Shown: positions 25,587 through 34,308 of the stretch, piece after piece
Position numbering within the stretch: the first letter of the stretch is position 1
How the letters are laid out: the number at the start of each line of letters is the position of its first letter
Assembly: GCF_004348825.1 (NCBI RefSeq)
Contig: NZ_SMJU01000008.1
Span: 124,001-188,000 of the forward strand
Length of the DNA: 64,000 nucleotides
From: Arundinibacter roseus
GTDB taxonomy: Bacteria; Bacteroidota; Bacteroidia; Cytophagales; Spirosomataceae
Direction of reading: 5' to 3'
Notes under the pieces: generated by a model
What the model was told of the DNA's origin: nothing
Seen by the model: only the letters and a program-made list of their open reading frames with translations
Databases searched by the model: none
Made by a program: the position numbers and the translations under genes

Positions 25587-26050
25587 GTGCTACTAGCGCC
25601 ATTTCATTATACAAATATGAGAAATTGTCCATCAAGCCAATATAGTATAATATCCTATTTTATTTGGACTTATATAATTTTACTCAACCATGCACTAATT
25701 TTTTAATAACTATTGGATACTTAATGCACGTCCAACTAATCCTCTGTATTTTGAATTAAAAGTGATTTCTAATCAGTGAAAGTATCTAAAACATATTCTG
25801 GGCCCAGTAACCAAAAGCATACAGGTTACTTATTAGGTTTTATATTTAAACTCTCATGTATATACGTAACCCTATATCTATTGACAAATGGAAGAGTTTT
25901 TAAATTCAGGAAATTTATCCAACGGTACAATAAAATTGATCAAATAGATAACCGAGGCTAATTTATAGGAACATTTCTCATATCAGCCTTCCCGTTTTCC
26001 CGAAAAAATATTCTTCCTACCTTTAAACTTCACTTTTTTCATTACGACCA
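25587..26050. other. AT-rich divergent intergenic region, no gene recognised
   Basis: About 460 bp of AT-rich DNA between the leftward LuxR/curli genes and the rightward HigA-like gene. A 61-codon frame at 25776-25961 has no RBS, no family resemblance and AT-driven composition, so it is not called. A near-consensus promoter box (TACCTTTA) lies at about 26018-26025 for the small gene at 26051. This is the probable control region for the curli locus. Confidence 0.5.
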
Positions 26051-26233
26051 ATGGACTACACGTTACCAATCAAAAACGAAAGTGACTACGAAAAGGCTTC
26101 CGAACGAGCCGAGGAACTCATGGGCGCAAAGCCCGGAACTGCCGGGAAGAAAGAATTGGATCAACTTCTGAAAGCACTGAAAGCCTATGAAGATGATTTT
26201 GTGAATATGCTCAGAGGATATTCGGCGGACTAG
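26051..26233 (+). CDS. Orphan HigA-type antitoxin N-terminal domain protein
   Basis: A 60-aa protein. The segment 'LPIKNESDYEKASERAEELM', then 'AKPGTAGKKELDQLLKALKAYED', closely resembles the N-terminal helical region of HigA/XRE antitoxins (I-K-T-E-x-D-Y-E-x-A-L-x-R-I-E-E-L, A-K-P-G-T-x-E-x-x-E-L-x-L-L). The helix-turn-helix that normally follows is absent: the frame stops after 60 residues and no HTH is seen downstream. No HigB-type toxin gene is adjacent. It could be a remnant of a toxin-antitoxin module or a stand-alone small protein. Confidence 0.65.
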   Translation: MDYTLPIKNESDYEKASERAEELMGAKPGTAGKKELDQLLKALKAYEDDFVNMLRGYSAD

Positions 26234-26321
26234 GCTGAAAAAGATTGCAGGTTTTGCATTAAGTAGGCTAATGAGTAGTTCGCCTTTACATATACGTAGT
26301 CAAGAAGAATACATTTAACCT

Positions 26322-27113
26322 ATGATCCTGATGAAATACCTGATACATCGCAGTGCTGCACCGCTTTTTGTCCTGTTGCTGAGTACATTCCCTTTGTTTG
26401 TGGTTGCGCAAAAGAAAGCGGTTGGTGCCAAACCGCCCAAAGGTGCTGAAATCTATTTTGACGGCAGCCGTGCAATGTTGGATGAAAAATGGATGTATTG
26501 GGAGGGGCCCCGATTGGCCGCCGAGCCACCGATCAAATGGGCGATTGTGCAAAACCCGACCGGAAAAGGAACCGTACTCAATACCAACGACCCGGCCGCG
26601 GCAGGCGGTAAGTACGGGGCGGCAGACATTGTTACCAAAGATACCTTCCGGGATTTTCGCCTGCACATTGAGTTTTACATTTCCAAAGAAGGCGGCAATA
26701 GCGGGGTGTATCTACAAAACCGCTACGAAATTCAGGTACTTGATGGCGACACCACAAACCACGGCATGGCGGCGGTGATTAACGAAACGCCTTCTCCCTA
26801 CTATGCCTACAAAGGCGTGGGTGCCTGGAATTCCTACGACATTGTGTTTCGGGCCGCCCGGTTTGAAAACGGCAAACGTACCGAAAAGGCCATGCTTACG
26901 ATGTATTTTAACGGCCAAAAAGTACATACCAACCAACCGATCAGTCAGGTGTGGGGCGGACCGAACTCGGGCATTGACGGCGGAAACGACGGTGGAAAGG
27001 GCATAACCGACACACCCGGTGGACTGAAATTGCAAGCCGAAGGACATGATGTTTTGTATAAAAACATCTGGATTCAGAAACTCGATCTTCAAAAAGCCGA
27101 CACGGACTTTTAA
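26322..27113 (+). CDS. Secreted DUF1080 (3-keto-disaccharide hydrolase-like) protein
   Basis: A 263-aa protein. An alternative ATG at 26331 gives a better signal peptide (hydrophobic core, cleavage near VVAQ). The mature protein is a concanavalin-like beta-sandwich of the DUF1080 family: 'E-I-Y-F-D-G-S', 'F-R-D-F-R-L-H-I-E-F-Y-I-S', 'GNSGVYLQNRYEIQVLD', 'G-A-W-N-S-Y-D-I-V-F-R-A' and 'M-Y-F-N-G-Q-K-V-H'. Some members hydrolyse 3-keto-glycosides and others only bind glycans. It stands alone, between the HigA-like gene and the ABC exporter. The family is secure, the substrate unknown. Confidence 0.83.
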   Translation: MILMKYLIHRSAAPLFVLLLSTFPLFVVAQKKAVGAKPPKGAEIYFDGSRAMLDEKWMYWEGPRLAAEPPIKWAIVQNPTGKGTVLNTNDPAAAGGKYGAADIVTKDTFRDFRLHIEFYISKEGGNSGVYLQNRYEIQVLDGDTTNHGMAAVINETPSPYYAYKGVGAWNSYDIVFRAARFENGKRTEKAMLTMYFNGQKVHTNQPISQVWGGPNSGIDGGNDGGKGITDTPGGLKLQAEGHDVLYKNIWIQKLDLQKADTDF

Positions 27114-27135
27114 CACGCCTGATTCCTTTCACTAG

Positions 27136-27143
27136 TACTTTTG
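27136..27143 (+). promoter_or_regulatory. -7 box (TACTTTTG) for the ABC exporter gene
   Basis: Exact TAnnTTTG match, 15 bp before the preferred ATG at 27159. This argues against the upstream TTG start at 27141. Confidence 0.5.
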
Positions 27144-27158
27144 CTGTACATTTACGCC

Positions 27159-28994
27159 ATGAAAATTTACTGGCGCCTGTTGTCGTATGCCCGACCGCTT
27201 CGACAATACATCATTCCTTTTTTTATAACCTCCCTGTTGGCGAGTCTGTTTGGCATTCTCAATTTCTCGCTGCTGATTCCGCTGCTCAATCTGCTATTCA
27301 ATCAGGTAGGTCAGGCCGACGTGCCGCTTCTCACCACAAAACCGGACCCTGCGTTTAGCTTTGATTATCTAAGCGGACTTTTCAACTATTATTTTGGTAC
27401 CTTCCTGCAAAGTCGCGGGAAGCTTGGCGCGTTGCAGTTTGTGTGTGCCATCATCGTAGCGTCCGTTTTTTTGTCGGATGTATTTCGGTATCTGTCGGCG
27501 CGTATTCTCGAACGCTTCAAGGTAAACATGGTGGCCCGGCTTCGGCAGGCCGTTTTTGACAATGCCGTCGGGCTGCATCTTGGCTTTTTCTCCAATGAGC
27601 GCAAGGGCGATCTTATTTCCCGGGTTATGACGGACGTTCAGGAGGTAGAAAACTCCATTGCCAATACATTTTCAGCGGCTTTTAAAGAAGTTTTTACGCT
27701 TCTTGTTTATCTGATCGTACTTTTTCAGGTCTCTATCAGCCTGACGCTCTTTGCGTTTCTGGTCTTTCCAATTTCGGGAGCGTTCATTGCCTACATTGTA
27801 AAGCAAATGCGTAAAGATGCCCGAACGGGCCAAAGCAAACTCGGCGGGCTCATCAGCCTGATGGACGAAACCTTTGGAGGTATGCGGGTCGTGAAAGGAT
27901 TTAATGCCGAGAATTTCATAAAAAATCGGTTTCGTACCGAAAATGACGCCTACAAAAAAGCCATCAAGTCGATGGCCTATAAACGTGAAATGGCCGGGCC
28001 TTTTTCTGAGTTCATGGGAGTAACAATTGTTGCATTTATTTTGCTTTATGGGGGCTCGCTTGTGCTTTCTAACCAATCAGAACTATCGGCTTCCGAGTTC
28101 ATTTTTTATATCATTACGTTTTCTCAGGTACTTCGTCCGGCCAAAGAAATCTCCAACGCATTCAGCAATACGCAGCGGGGCATAGCTTCGGGCGAACGGG
28201 TACTCGAACTCGTGGATGCAAAAAATACCATTCAGGAAAAAGTGGGCGCACAGGCCGCGAAGTCATTTCAGGATTCGATTGAGGTCCGCAATGTTTCTTT
28301 TGAATACCAACCTGGACTGCCGATTCTGAAAGACATCAGTTTCAGGATGAAAAAAGGCAAAACAGTTGCCCTAGTGGGTAGTTCGGGTGGGGGAAAATCG
28401 ACAATTGCCGATCTCGTACCGCGCTTCTACGATCCAAAAGAAGGGCAGATTCTGTTAGACGGAACCGACCTTAGGGATCTTACAACCTCCTCCCTGCGAG
28501 AGCAAATGGGGATTGTAACGCAGGAATCTATTTTATTCAATGATACAATTTTCAATAACATCGCCTTTGGCTCATCGGCTTCGGAAGAGCAGGTGGTAGC
28601 AGCCGCAAAAATTGCCAATGCGCATGCGTTTATTCTGGAACAACCCGAGGCGTACCAAACTATTATTGGCGACCGCGGCTCAAAACTGTCGGGCGGACAA
28701 CGTCAGCGAATCAGCATTGCGAGGGCGATTTTGAAAAATCCACCAATTTTGATTTTAGACGAAGCCACGTCTGCGTTGGACACCGAATCAGAAAAGCTTG
28801 TGCAGGAAGCACTTACACATCTGATGCAAAACCGGACGGTGTTGGTTATTGCGCACCGACTAAGTACGATTCAGCACGCCGATGAGATTCTCGTGGTTCA
28901 TCAGGGGCAAATTATCGAGCGCGGAACCCACGATCAATTGCTTGAAAATTCACAGGGTTTTTATAAAAAACTGACGCTCATGCAGGGTGTATAA
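27159..28994 (+). CDS. MsbA-like ABC exporter (fused permease and ATPase)
   Basis: About 611 aa with the start at ATG 27159. The N-terminal half carries six membrane helices of an ABC type-1 exporter. The C-terminal ATPase has Walker A 'GSSGGGKST', Q-loop 'VTQESILFND', signature 'LSGGQRQR', Walker B 'ILILDEATSALD' and switch 'AHRLST'. This half-transporter dimerises to flip lipids or export hydrophobic compounds or peptides; MsbA-like lipid flippase is the nearest guess. Exporters also serve RiPPs, but nothing links this one to the lasso-like peptides except being 2.4 kb from the first. It is transcribed alone. Confidence 0.88.
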   Translation: MKIYWRLLSYARPLRQYIIPFFITSLLASLFGILNFSLLIPLLNLLFNQVGQADVPLLTTKPDPAFSFDYLSGLFNYYFGTFLQSRGKLGALQFVCAIIVASVFLSDVFRYLSARILERFKVNMVARLRQAVFDNAVGLHLGFFSNERKGDLISRVMTDVQEVENSIANTFSAAFKEVFTLLVYLIVLFQVSISLTLFAFLVFPISGAFIAYIVKQMRKDARTGQSKLGGLISLMDETFGGMRVVKGFNAENFIKNRFRTENDAYKKAIKSMAYKREMAGPFSEFMGVTIVAFILLYGGSLVLSNQSELSASEFIFYIITFSQVLRPAKEISNAFSNTQRGIASGERVLELVDAKNTIQEKVGAQAAKSFQDSIEVRNVSFEYQPGLPILKDISFRMKKGKTVALVGSSGGGKSTIADLVPRFYDPKEGQILLDGTDLRDLTTSSLREQMGIVTQESILFNDTIFNNIAFGSSASEEQVVAAAKIANAHAFILEQPEAYQTIIGDRGSKLSGGQRQRISIARAILKNPPILILDEATSALDTESEKLVQEALTHLMQNRTVLVIAHRLSTIQHADEILVVHQGQIIERGTHDQLLENSQGFYKKLTLMQGV

Positions 28995-29169
28995 GTAACT
29001 TATTCATATTTTTATATTTAAATCTATTACACCCCTCCCTGACTTTTACGGTCTTTAAAAAAAACTGCTTGAACGAATAGTGCTTTTCATAGGAATGATT
29101 GTACTATATTGCCGCAGGGAAAGAAAAAGACATAATTGAAAAACACTATCAGGAAATATGTTTCTGTAT

Positions 29170-29177
29170 TAGATTTG
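29170..29177 (+). promoter_or_regulatory. -7 box (TAGATTTG) for the hybrid kinase gene
   Basis: Exact TAnnTTTG match about 67 bp before the ATG at 29245. No clear -33 TTTG was found. Confidence 0.45.
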
Positions 29178-29244
29178 CTCCTGCACAGATACTATAGGAA
29201 AAAGAATTACACACAAACTCAACACTGAGAGACTAATAAAGTAC

Positions 29245-32013
29245 ATGAGATTACTCCTCTTTTCTTTACTTATTTGCGGTCTCGCGAATGGTCAGTCCAT
29301 TCAGCTGACGGCCACCACCAAACAGCCGGTCATTCTTACAGAGAATGCTTTTTTTTTCAAAGATTCTACGTCGGCGCTCAGATTCAGCGAAGCTCAAAAG
29401 CAGAAATTCTTACCCGTACCCCAATCAAATTTCCTGCTGCCTTTTTCGGATAATACCTATTGGTATATCTGCAACCTCACGAACACGATTTCAACAAACG
29501 AAACCTGGTATATTCAATGGGAAAACCCTGTTGTAGAGCTCATTACCTGTTACGTTGAACAACCTGACGGGACGTTCAGTGAAGACAAAGGGGGGACGTT
29601 TATTCCAAAAAACGAAAGAAATTACACAACCCGAGATCCAACATTCAGAATAAACCTCCCCGCCGGTCAAACCAAAAAGGTGTACCTGAAAGTAAAAAGT
29701 CAGCGCGGACATCGGGTAGACATTCTGCTGTTTGATGAGAAAACCTATCAGGCAAACCGTGTAAGCAATGCCTCTACCAATAGTTTTTTTAACGGGCTCG
29801 TTTCTCTCCGCTTGTTTTACATCCTGCTGTTAGCGGCATTTGCTGTGAAAGAAATTACTTTCCGGTATTATTCGCTCATGCTTCTGTTGCGCTCCTTATC
29901 CTATTGGGGTCTTAAAACCAGTTTGGGAAATTTTCTTACCTCCAATGCTTACCTGGCAACCTTGCTCAATTTTTCTTCCTACCACCTGCTCCCAATCGGG
30001 TATATGCTTGTGATCAAAGTGCTGCTCCCATTCCAGCGTTTTCCGGGATACGTGCGGCATCTCGTGCATGCGATTATGGGTGTTGACGTATTGCTTTTGG
30101 TATTTATCTGGCTGGATTATAGCTGGTACTGGTTACAGGCGAGTACTTATCTTGTCATTTGTTCGCAGCTTTTGGTCTTTGGACTCTACGTGTTTTCTGT
30201 AAAAAAGAAATACGCAATTGACTGGTACTATTCCGTGCCATTTCTGTTGGGCATCATGAGCTACTTTTTCCTATTGCTCAGTCAGGCCGGCCTACTAAAT
30301 GCCTTATGGGTATTTGAGGTTGCAAACTTCTTCTTTATAAGTGAAATATTCGTTTTTGGCCTGTTTCTGGGCAAAATCATTCTCAGTTCGCAGCAGGCGG
30401 AGGCGGCTTCGCAGCGGGAAGTTGTCTTCAATCAGGCTCAAACGCATAAACTGAAAGAACTGGATGCGCTGAAATCCAATTTTTTTGCCAATATCTCCCA
30501 CGAATTCCGAACGCCAATTACCCTGCTCATTGGTCCACTTGCTGATTTACGCAGCAAATATCCACAGGAAAAAATGATTCCGGCCATGCAACGTAACCTG
30601 AAAAGGCTTCATGTGCTGATCAATCAACTGCTGGATTTGTCGAAACTGGAAGCCGGAAAACTGCAACCCCAACTAATACAAAGTAACATTGCGGCCTACC
30701 TGCAGCAGCTTTTTGCTTCCTTTGAGTCGTTGGCGCAAAGCAGGGCCATCATTTTCAATCATGAGCAATCGGAATATCATAAAATCGGTTGTTTTGATGA
30801 GGATAAGCTGGATAAAATTGTGACCAATCTGCTATCCAATGCCTTCAAATATACACCCGATAACGGACGGGTTGAAGTGCGGGCAGACTATACCGACACG
30901 CATCTGCTGCTGAAAATTCAGGACTACGGCATCGGAATTGAAGCCGAACGTCTCCCCTATATTTTTGATCGCTTTTACCAGATAGAACCCAAAGATGCCC
31001 GCCAACTCGAAGGTTCAGGCATTGGATTGTCGTTGGTGAATGAGCTGGTAGACGTTATGAAGGGCCAAATTTGGGTCAATAGCGAACCGGGAGCCGGCAG
31101 TACATTTACCGTGAAATTGCCCATCGATCAGGCCACGTGGGCTGAGTTTGCTATTCAGACAAAAACCTCGCCGACATTCTACGATCCCGGAGCATATGAA
31201 CTGACCGTTCCGACCAAACCCGTGGATCCAATCCTGAATGAATATGACGGACAGATTCTGCTTGTGGTGGAAGACAATCCGGATCTGAGAGCCTACATAC
31301 GTACAATTTTTGACGAAACCTTTCTGGTTATTGAAGCTGTTGACGGCCTTGAAGGATTATCAAAAGCATTTGAATATAGTCCGGACATTGTGATTTCTGA
31401 TGTAATGATGCCCATAATGGACGGATTTGACATGTGCAGAAAAATAAAAACAGACGCACGGTCGAGCCACATTCCGGTAGTACTTCTGACGGCCAAAGCT
31501 AGCCTCAAAGATCGACTGGAAGGTTTGGAATTAGGGGCGGATGATTATCTGGAAAAGCCTTTCAGTAAGGCAGAGCTGCAGGTGCGGGTGCGGAATTTAC
31601 TAAAAATCAGAGCCGAATTACGTGAGAAATATAGTATACAGGTAGCTAACTACGGCAGCAGGCAGGAAGCCATTCCAGAGCCCGTAGGTCCCGATGAACT
31701 ATTTCTGAAAGAAGCCATCCGGGTAGTGGAAGCGCACATGCACGATAGTAAGTTTAAGGTAGACCAATTCTGTGAACTCATGCAGGTTAGCCGAACCAAC
31801 ATGCACCGAAAGCTTAAAGCATTGGCCAATCAGTCAACGACCGAATTCATTCGCAACATGCGGCTTTACCGGGCTGCTACCTTACTAAAAAACCGGGAGG
31901 GCTCTATTTCAGAGGTAGCCTATAAAGTTGGATTCGAAAGCCTATCCTATTTTTCACGTTCATTCCAGGAACAAATTGGGTATTCACCCACCGAGTGGGT
32001 GGCTAAACATTAA
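29245..32013 (+). CDS. Hybrid two-component sensor: 7TMR-DISM, histidine kinase, receiver and AraC output
   Basis: A 922-aa one-protein signalling system. It has a signal peptide, then a periplasmic 7TMR-DISMED2-like sensory domain (about 20-165), and seven membrane helices (about 180-385). The HisKA domain carries the phospho-acceptor His419 (NISHEFRTP) and the HATPase_c domain has N-box 'NLLSNAFKYTPDNG' and G-boxes 'DYGIGI' and 'GSGIGLSL'. A receiver follows with Asp719 (VISDVMMP), then a C-terminal AraC helix-turn-helix (about 815-922, 'EVAYKVGFESLSYFSRSFQE'). All catalytic residues look intact. Such hybrids often control carbohydrate or surface-protein loci. No target is proven; the gene run starting at 32.3 kb is the nearest candidate. 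Confidence 0.92.
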   Translation: MRLLLFSLLICGLANGQSIQLTATTKQPVILTENAFFFKDSTSALRFSEAQKQKFLPVPQSNFLLPFSDNTYWYICNLTNTISTNETWYIQWENPVVELITCYVEQPDGTFSEDKGGTFIPKNERNYTTRDPTFRINLPAGQTKKVYLKVKSQRGHRVDILLFDEKTYQANRVSNASTNSFFNGLVSLRLFYILLLAAFAVKEITFRYYSLMLLLRSLSYWGLKTSLGNFLTSNAYLATLLNFSSYHLLPIGYMLVIKVLLPFQRFPGYVRHLVHAIMGVDVLLLVFIWLDYSWYWLQASTYLVICSQLLVFGLYVFSVKKKYAIDWYYSVPFLLGIMSYFFLLLSQAGLLNALWVFEVANFFFISEIFVFGLFLGKIILSSQQAEAASQREVVFNQAQTHKLKELDALKSNFFANISHEFRTPITLLIGPLADLRSKYPQEKMIPAMQRNLKRLHVLINQLLDLSKLEAGKLQPQLIQSNIAAYLQQLFASFESLAQSRAIIFNHEQSEYHKIGCFDEDKLDKIVTNLLSNAFKYTPDNGRVEVRADYTDTHLLLKIQDYGIGIEAERLPYIFDRFYQIEPKDARQLEGSGIGLSLVNELVDVMKGQIWVNSEPGAGSTFTVKLPIDQATWAEFAIQTKTSPTFYDPGAYELTVPTKPVDPILNEYDGQILLVVEDNPDLRAYIRTIFDETFLVIEAVDGLEGLSKAFEYSPDIVISDVMMPIMDGFDMCRKIKTDARSSHIPVVLLTAKASLKDRLEGLELGADDYLEKPFSKAELQVRVRNLLKIRAELREKYSIQVANYGSRQEAIPEPVGPDELFLKEAIRVVEAHMHDSKFKVDQFCELMQVSRTNMHRKLKALANQSTTEFIRNMRLYRAATLLKNREGSISEVAYKVGFESLSYFSRSFQEQIGYSPTEWVAKH

Positions 32014-32054
32014 AATATAAGAAGAAAAAATTTAATTATTTCAATAGTATTTAT

Positions 32055-32099
32055 CGGGAGATAAGCCAACGGAAAGTTTGGCTGTCTCCCGTTTTTTTT
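32055..32099 (+). terminator. Intrinsic terminator of the hybrid kinase gene
   Basis: CGGGAGA (32055-32061) pairs with TCTCCCG (32085-32091), with inner GCCAA/TTGGC pairing, followed by eight T. Confidence 0.85.
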
Positions 32100-32136
32100 G
32101 GGTTTGTGCCCAAAATGGAACATATGGACAAACGAT

Positions 32137-32183
32137 TGGAACAATAGAGCAAAAGAAAAATTGGGCGTGGAACAATAGAGCAA
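32137..32183 (+). repeat. Two 16-bp direct repeats upstream of the PI-PLC-like gene
   Basis: TGGAACAATAGAGCAA occurs at 32137-32152 and 32168-32183, a 31-bp period or about three helical turns. The copies end about 40 bp before an exact -7 promoter box at 32225, where an activator would bind. Confidence 0.6.
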
Positions 32184-32224
32184 GGATTGAAACATGCGTT
32201 CAACAGTTACACGAATAGGCTTTA

Positions 32225-32232
32225 TAGATTTG
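32225..32232 (+). promoter_or_regulatory. -7 box (TAGATTTG) for the PI-PLC-like gene run
   Basis: Exact TAnnTTTG match. It lies inside the 5' part of the longer frame that begins at 32194, supporting the downstream start at 32305. Confidence 0.5.
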
Positions 32233-32304
32233 TATCCGATGCGCAGGCTTAATAATTTCTGCCAGTTACTCTTCCTAAACTTTTACCTATTTACTCAATC
32301 AGTT

Positions 32305-33147
32305 ATGACCAATTACCAGGATTACGCCTATCATCAGGTCGTATTTAAATCTTCGCACAACTCCTATGACCGACAGGAAAAGCCGTTAGGCAGACAACTT
32401 GACTTTCATCCTCAATCCAGTAACTACTACAACTGTGGGTGCAGGGGTTTGGAACTGGACATTTGGCGTCATTCGCAGAGTGATCCAAATTCAGCCGATT
32501 GGTTTACGGTCAATCATCTTACCAACGGTGGTCCGCAGCTAAAATATTACCTCGATCAACTCATAAACTGGCACACAGCCAATCCCGGGCACGATGTGAT
32601 TTGGGTTTCGTTGGATGTAAAAAGTTGGAGTGGTGATAAAAGCACTTTCCCGGATGAACTCGACCGATACCTGACCAATTTCCTGGGCCGTGACCTGATC
32701 CTTAGTCCGAAAGACATGTTCTCCGAATTGACCGATACAAATTTTCTGTCGGATTTGGTGAAAGCTACCGGCTGGCCAAAATTGAGTGCCATGACGAGAA
32801 AATTCATTTTTTGTCTCAGTGGCGATGAAGATTGGAAAAAATACTATGCCGAACATCAACCTTCTGTACGCCTTTGCCTGGCCGATTGTGAAAGCGTAAG
32901 TACGCTGCTTTCCCCCAACAAGCGAGCCGTATATAATGTAAAGGCCGGTGATGAAAAGCACAGCGACCTGAGCAACCTGAAAGCTGCGAATATTCTGGCA
33001 AGAGTCTACGATGCTGATGGTGATGACGATTGGGACGACGCACAAACCCAAGGCGCAACCATCATTGCAACAGACAAAGTATCGGATCATTCCTGGGCCG
33101 CAGTTTCTTCGCAGGCGCCCTATTCCGCTTTTGAATTACGTCAATAA
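32305..33147 (+). CDS. PI-PLC-like (phosphatidylinositol-specific phospholipase C fold) protein
   Basis: Start chosen at ATG 32305 (280 aa), because the extra 37 residues of the longer frame cover a promoter box. The N-terminus has the catalytic His in 'VFKSSHNSYDRQ', then metal/active-site residues in 'GCRGLELDIWRH' and a second His in 'FTVNHLTNGG'. These are the expected positions for a calcium-dependent PI-PLC-type TIM barrel. Later, 'V-I-W-V-S-L-D-V-K-S-W' is a barrel strand. No signal peptide is present with this start, so the protein is cytoplasmic or leaves by another route. It is followed closely by two unknown genes in the same direction. Lipid or glycerophosphodiester cleavage is inferred. 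Confidence 0.78.
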   Translation: MTNYQDYAYHQVVFKSSHNSYDRQEKPLGRQLDFHPQSSNYYNCGCRGLELDIWRHSQSDPNSADWFTVNHLTNGGPQLKYYLDQLINWHTANPGHDVIWVSLDVKSWSGDKSTFPDELDRYLTNFLGRDLILSPKDMFSELTDTNFLSDLVKATGWPKLSAMTRKFIFCLSGDEDWKKYYAEHQPSVRLCLADCESVSTLLSPNKRAVYNVKAGDEKHSDLSNLKAANILARVYDADGDDDWDDAQTQGATIIATDKVSDHSWAAVSSQAPYSAFELRQ

Positions 33148-33180
33148 ATATACCTTAAACCTTTTCCTAACTATTTTCCT

Positions 33181-33714
33181 ATGTCAGTAACTTTCAATCA
33201 ACAGAATTTCACCAGCCTGTTTCCAGGCGCGGTGTCAGCCAAGAACGGAACGGCAATTGAGTATACCGTAGAGGACTCAACGTATCGCATTTACAACCCG
33301 AGCATTACCTCAAACTCTTCTTCTGCAACCACCTTTGATTTGCAGCTCGATCACGTTCGGGGCGGTGCTACGGACGACCACGTACAGCTAACGGTAACTT
33401 TTAACGGCAGCGCAGTGGTACAATCGGTTGCCTATACCTGGACTCCCGGCAATGATGGCTATCAGATTCCGAAAGGCGTTATTGAGGCTGTCGATATAAC
33501 GGCAGAGGTACTTGGCGCAGTGGGAGCGCTCGAAACTGCCGGTATTTCGGAAGCAGCCGCACAGGAAATCGTCGAAACGTTTGATACCTGCTGCAAGATT
33601 TTCAACGAGCTTTCGACGCACATCGTCAAGTGGACCGACAACGGCGGCCGTTTTTACTTCCTGCCGGTGGTGTGCCACACCTTCAATCGCCTGTGCGTGT
33701 CAGTGAGCGCCTAG
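33181..33714 (+). CDS. Unknown 177-aa protein of the PI-PLC gene run
   Basis: No family recognised. There is no signal peptide or membrane helix. The N-terminal half is beta-rich with a motif 'RGGATDDHVQLTVTFNGSA'. The following segment is helical ('AVDITAEVLGAVGALETAG', 'AAAQEIVETFDTCCKIF') with a Cys-Cys pair, and the end is 'FYFLPVVCHTFNRLCVSVSA'. The DDH motif recurs in the next protein (GTGDDHIILMAGFN), so the two are probably distant paralogues or subunits of one complex. It is encoded 33 bp after the PI-PLC-like gene. Confidence 0.7.
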   Translation: MSVTFNQQNFTSLFPGAVSAKNGTAIEYTVEDSTYRIYNPSITSNSSSATTFDLQLDHVRGGATDDHVQLTVTFNGSAVVQSVAYTWTPGNDGYQIPKGVIEAVDITAEVLGAVGALETAGISEAAAQEIVETFDTCCKIFNELSTHIVKWTDNGGRFYFLPVVCHTFNRLCVSVSA

Positions 33715-33759
33715 GTTATCGTTTCTCTTTTTACTTCTATCATTCTAAACCTTAAAAAC

Positions 33760-34287
33760 ATGAATTTTAACTATAATACTTTCGCACAAAAACTGGACGG
33801 CTACTCGGGTATGGACGTAGACGACGAGCATACCAACTATGGCTGGGTGCAATGGGACAAGAAAAGTACCGACGATTTTAACAAAGTTGTAAAATATACC
33901 TACGAAAACAGCAAAGGCACTTTTCACTACGAAACCTGGCATCAGGAAACTTCTTTGATGAAGCAAAATGCGGGAATGATGGTGTCTGCCAAAATTGATT
34001 TCAACCGTGGTACCGGTGATGATCACATCATTCTGATGGCAGGGTTTAACCACAAGGCCGACCTCATTTTTGCACAGGCGTCTGTTCAGTTTCATGGCCA
34101 CGAAGATGCCAATATTATTACTTCTCCAATTACATCGGGCGATATCGCTCAGGGATTGCAGGATGCCATTCAAGAACAAATTCTGGATAGCTATGGACAC
34201 GTTGACGACAGCACCGACGGCCGGCATACCTTGCCCTACATTGCCAAAGTGAACCTGGAAGCAATGGACGAGGCCACCAGTATCTAA
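33760..34287 (+). CDS. Unknown 175-aa protein of the PI-PLC gene run
   Basis: No family recognised. There is no signal peptide. It is acidic and polar, with aromatic-rich strands ('NYGWVQWDKKSTDDFNKVV', 'K-G-T-F-H-Y-E-T-W-H-Q-E-T'), then 'FNRGTGDDHIILMAGFNHKA', which matches a motif in the preceding protein. The C-terminal third is helical ('GDIAQGLQDAIQEQILDSYG') and ends 'LPYIAKVNLEAMDEATSI'. The gap to the upstream gene is 45 bp, so co-transcription is likely. Confidence 0.68.
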   Translation: MNFNYNTFAQKLDGYSGMDVDDEHTNYGWVQWDKKSTDDFNKVVKYTYENSKGTFHYETWHQETSLMKQNAGMMVSAKIDFNRGTGDDHIILMAGFNHKADLIFAQASVQFHGHEDANIITSPITSGDIAQGLQDAIQEQILDSYGHVDDSTDGRHTLPYIAKVNLEAMDEATSI

Positions 34288-34308
34288 GAAGTTTACCACT
34301 CAGAAACC

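Noticed and set aside
25776-25961. 61-codon frame in the AT-rich gap before the HigA-like gene
   Set aside because: No start context, composition follows AT content, and no recognisable family.
27141-28994. ABC exporter as a dedicated exporter for the lasso-like peptides
   Set aside because: It has its own promoter, is separated from both peptides by unrelated genes and has no peptidase domain; the sequence gives no positive link.
32194-32304. N-terminal extension of the PI-PLC-like protein as a signal peptide
   Set aside because: The segment has a basic start and a moderately hydrophobic stretch, but a direct repeat precedes it and an exact -7 promoter box lies inside it. The start at 32305 is better supported, although a membrane-targeting extension cannot be fully excluded.
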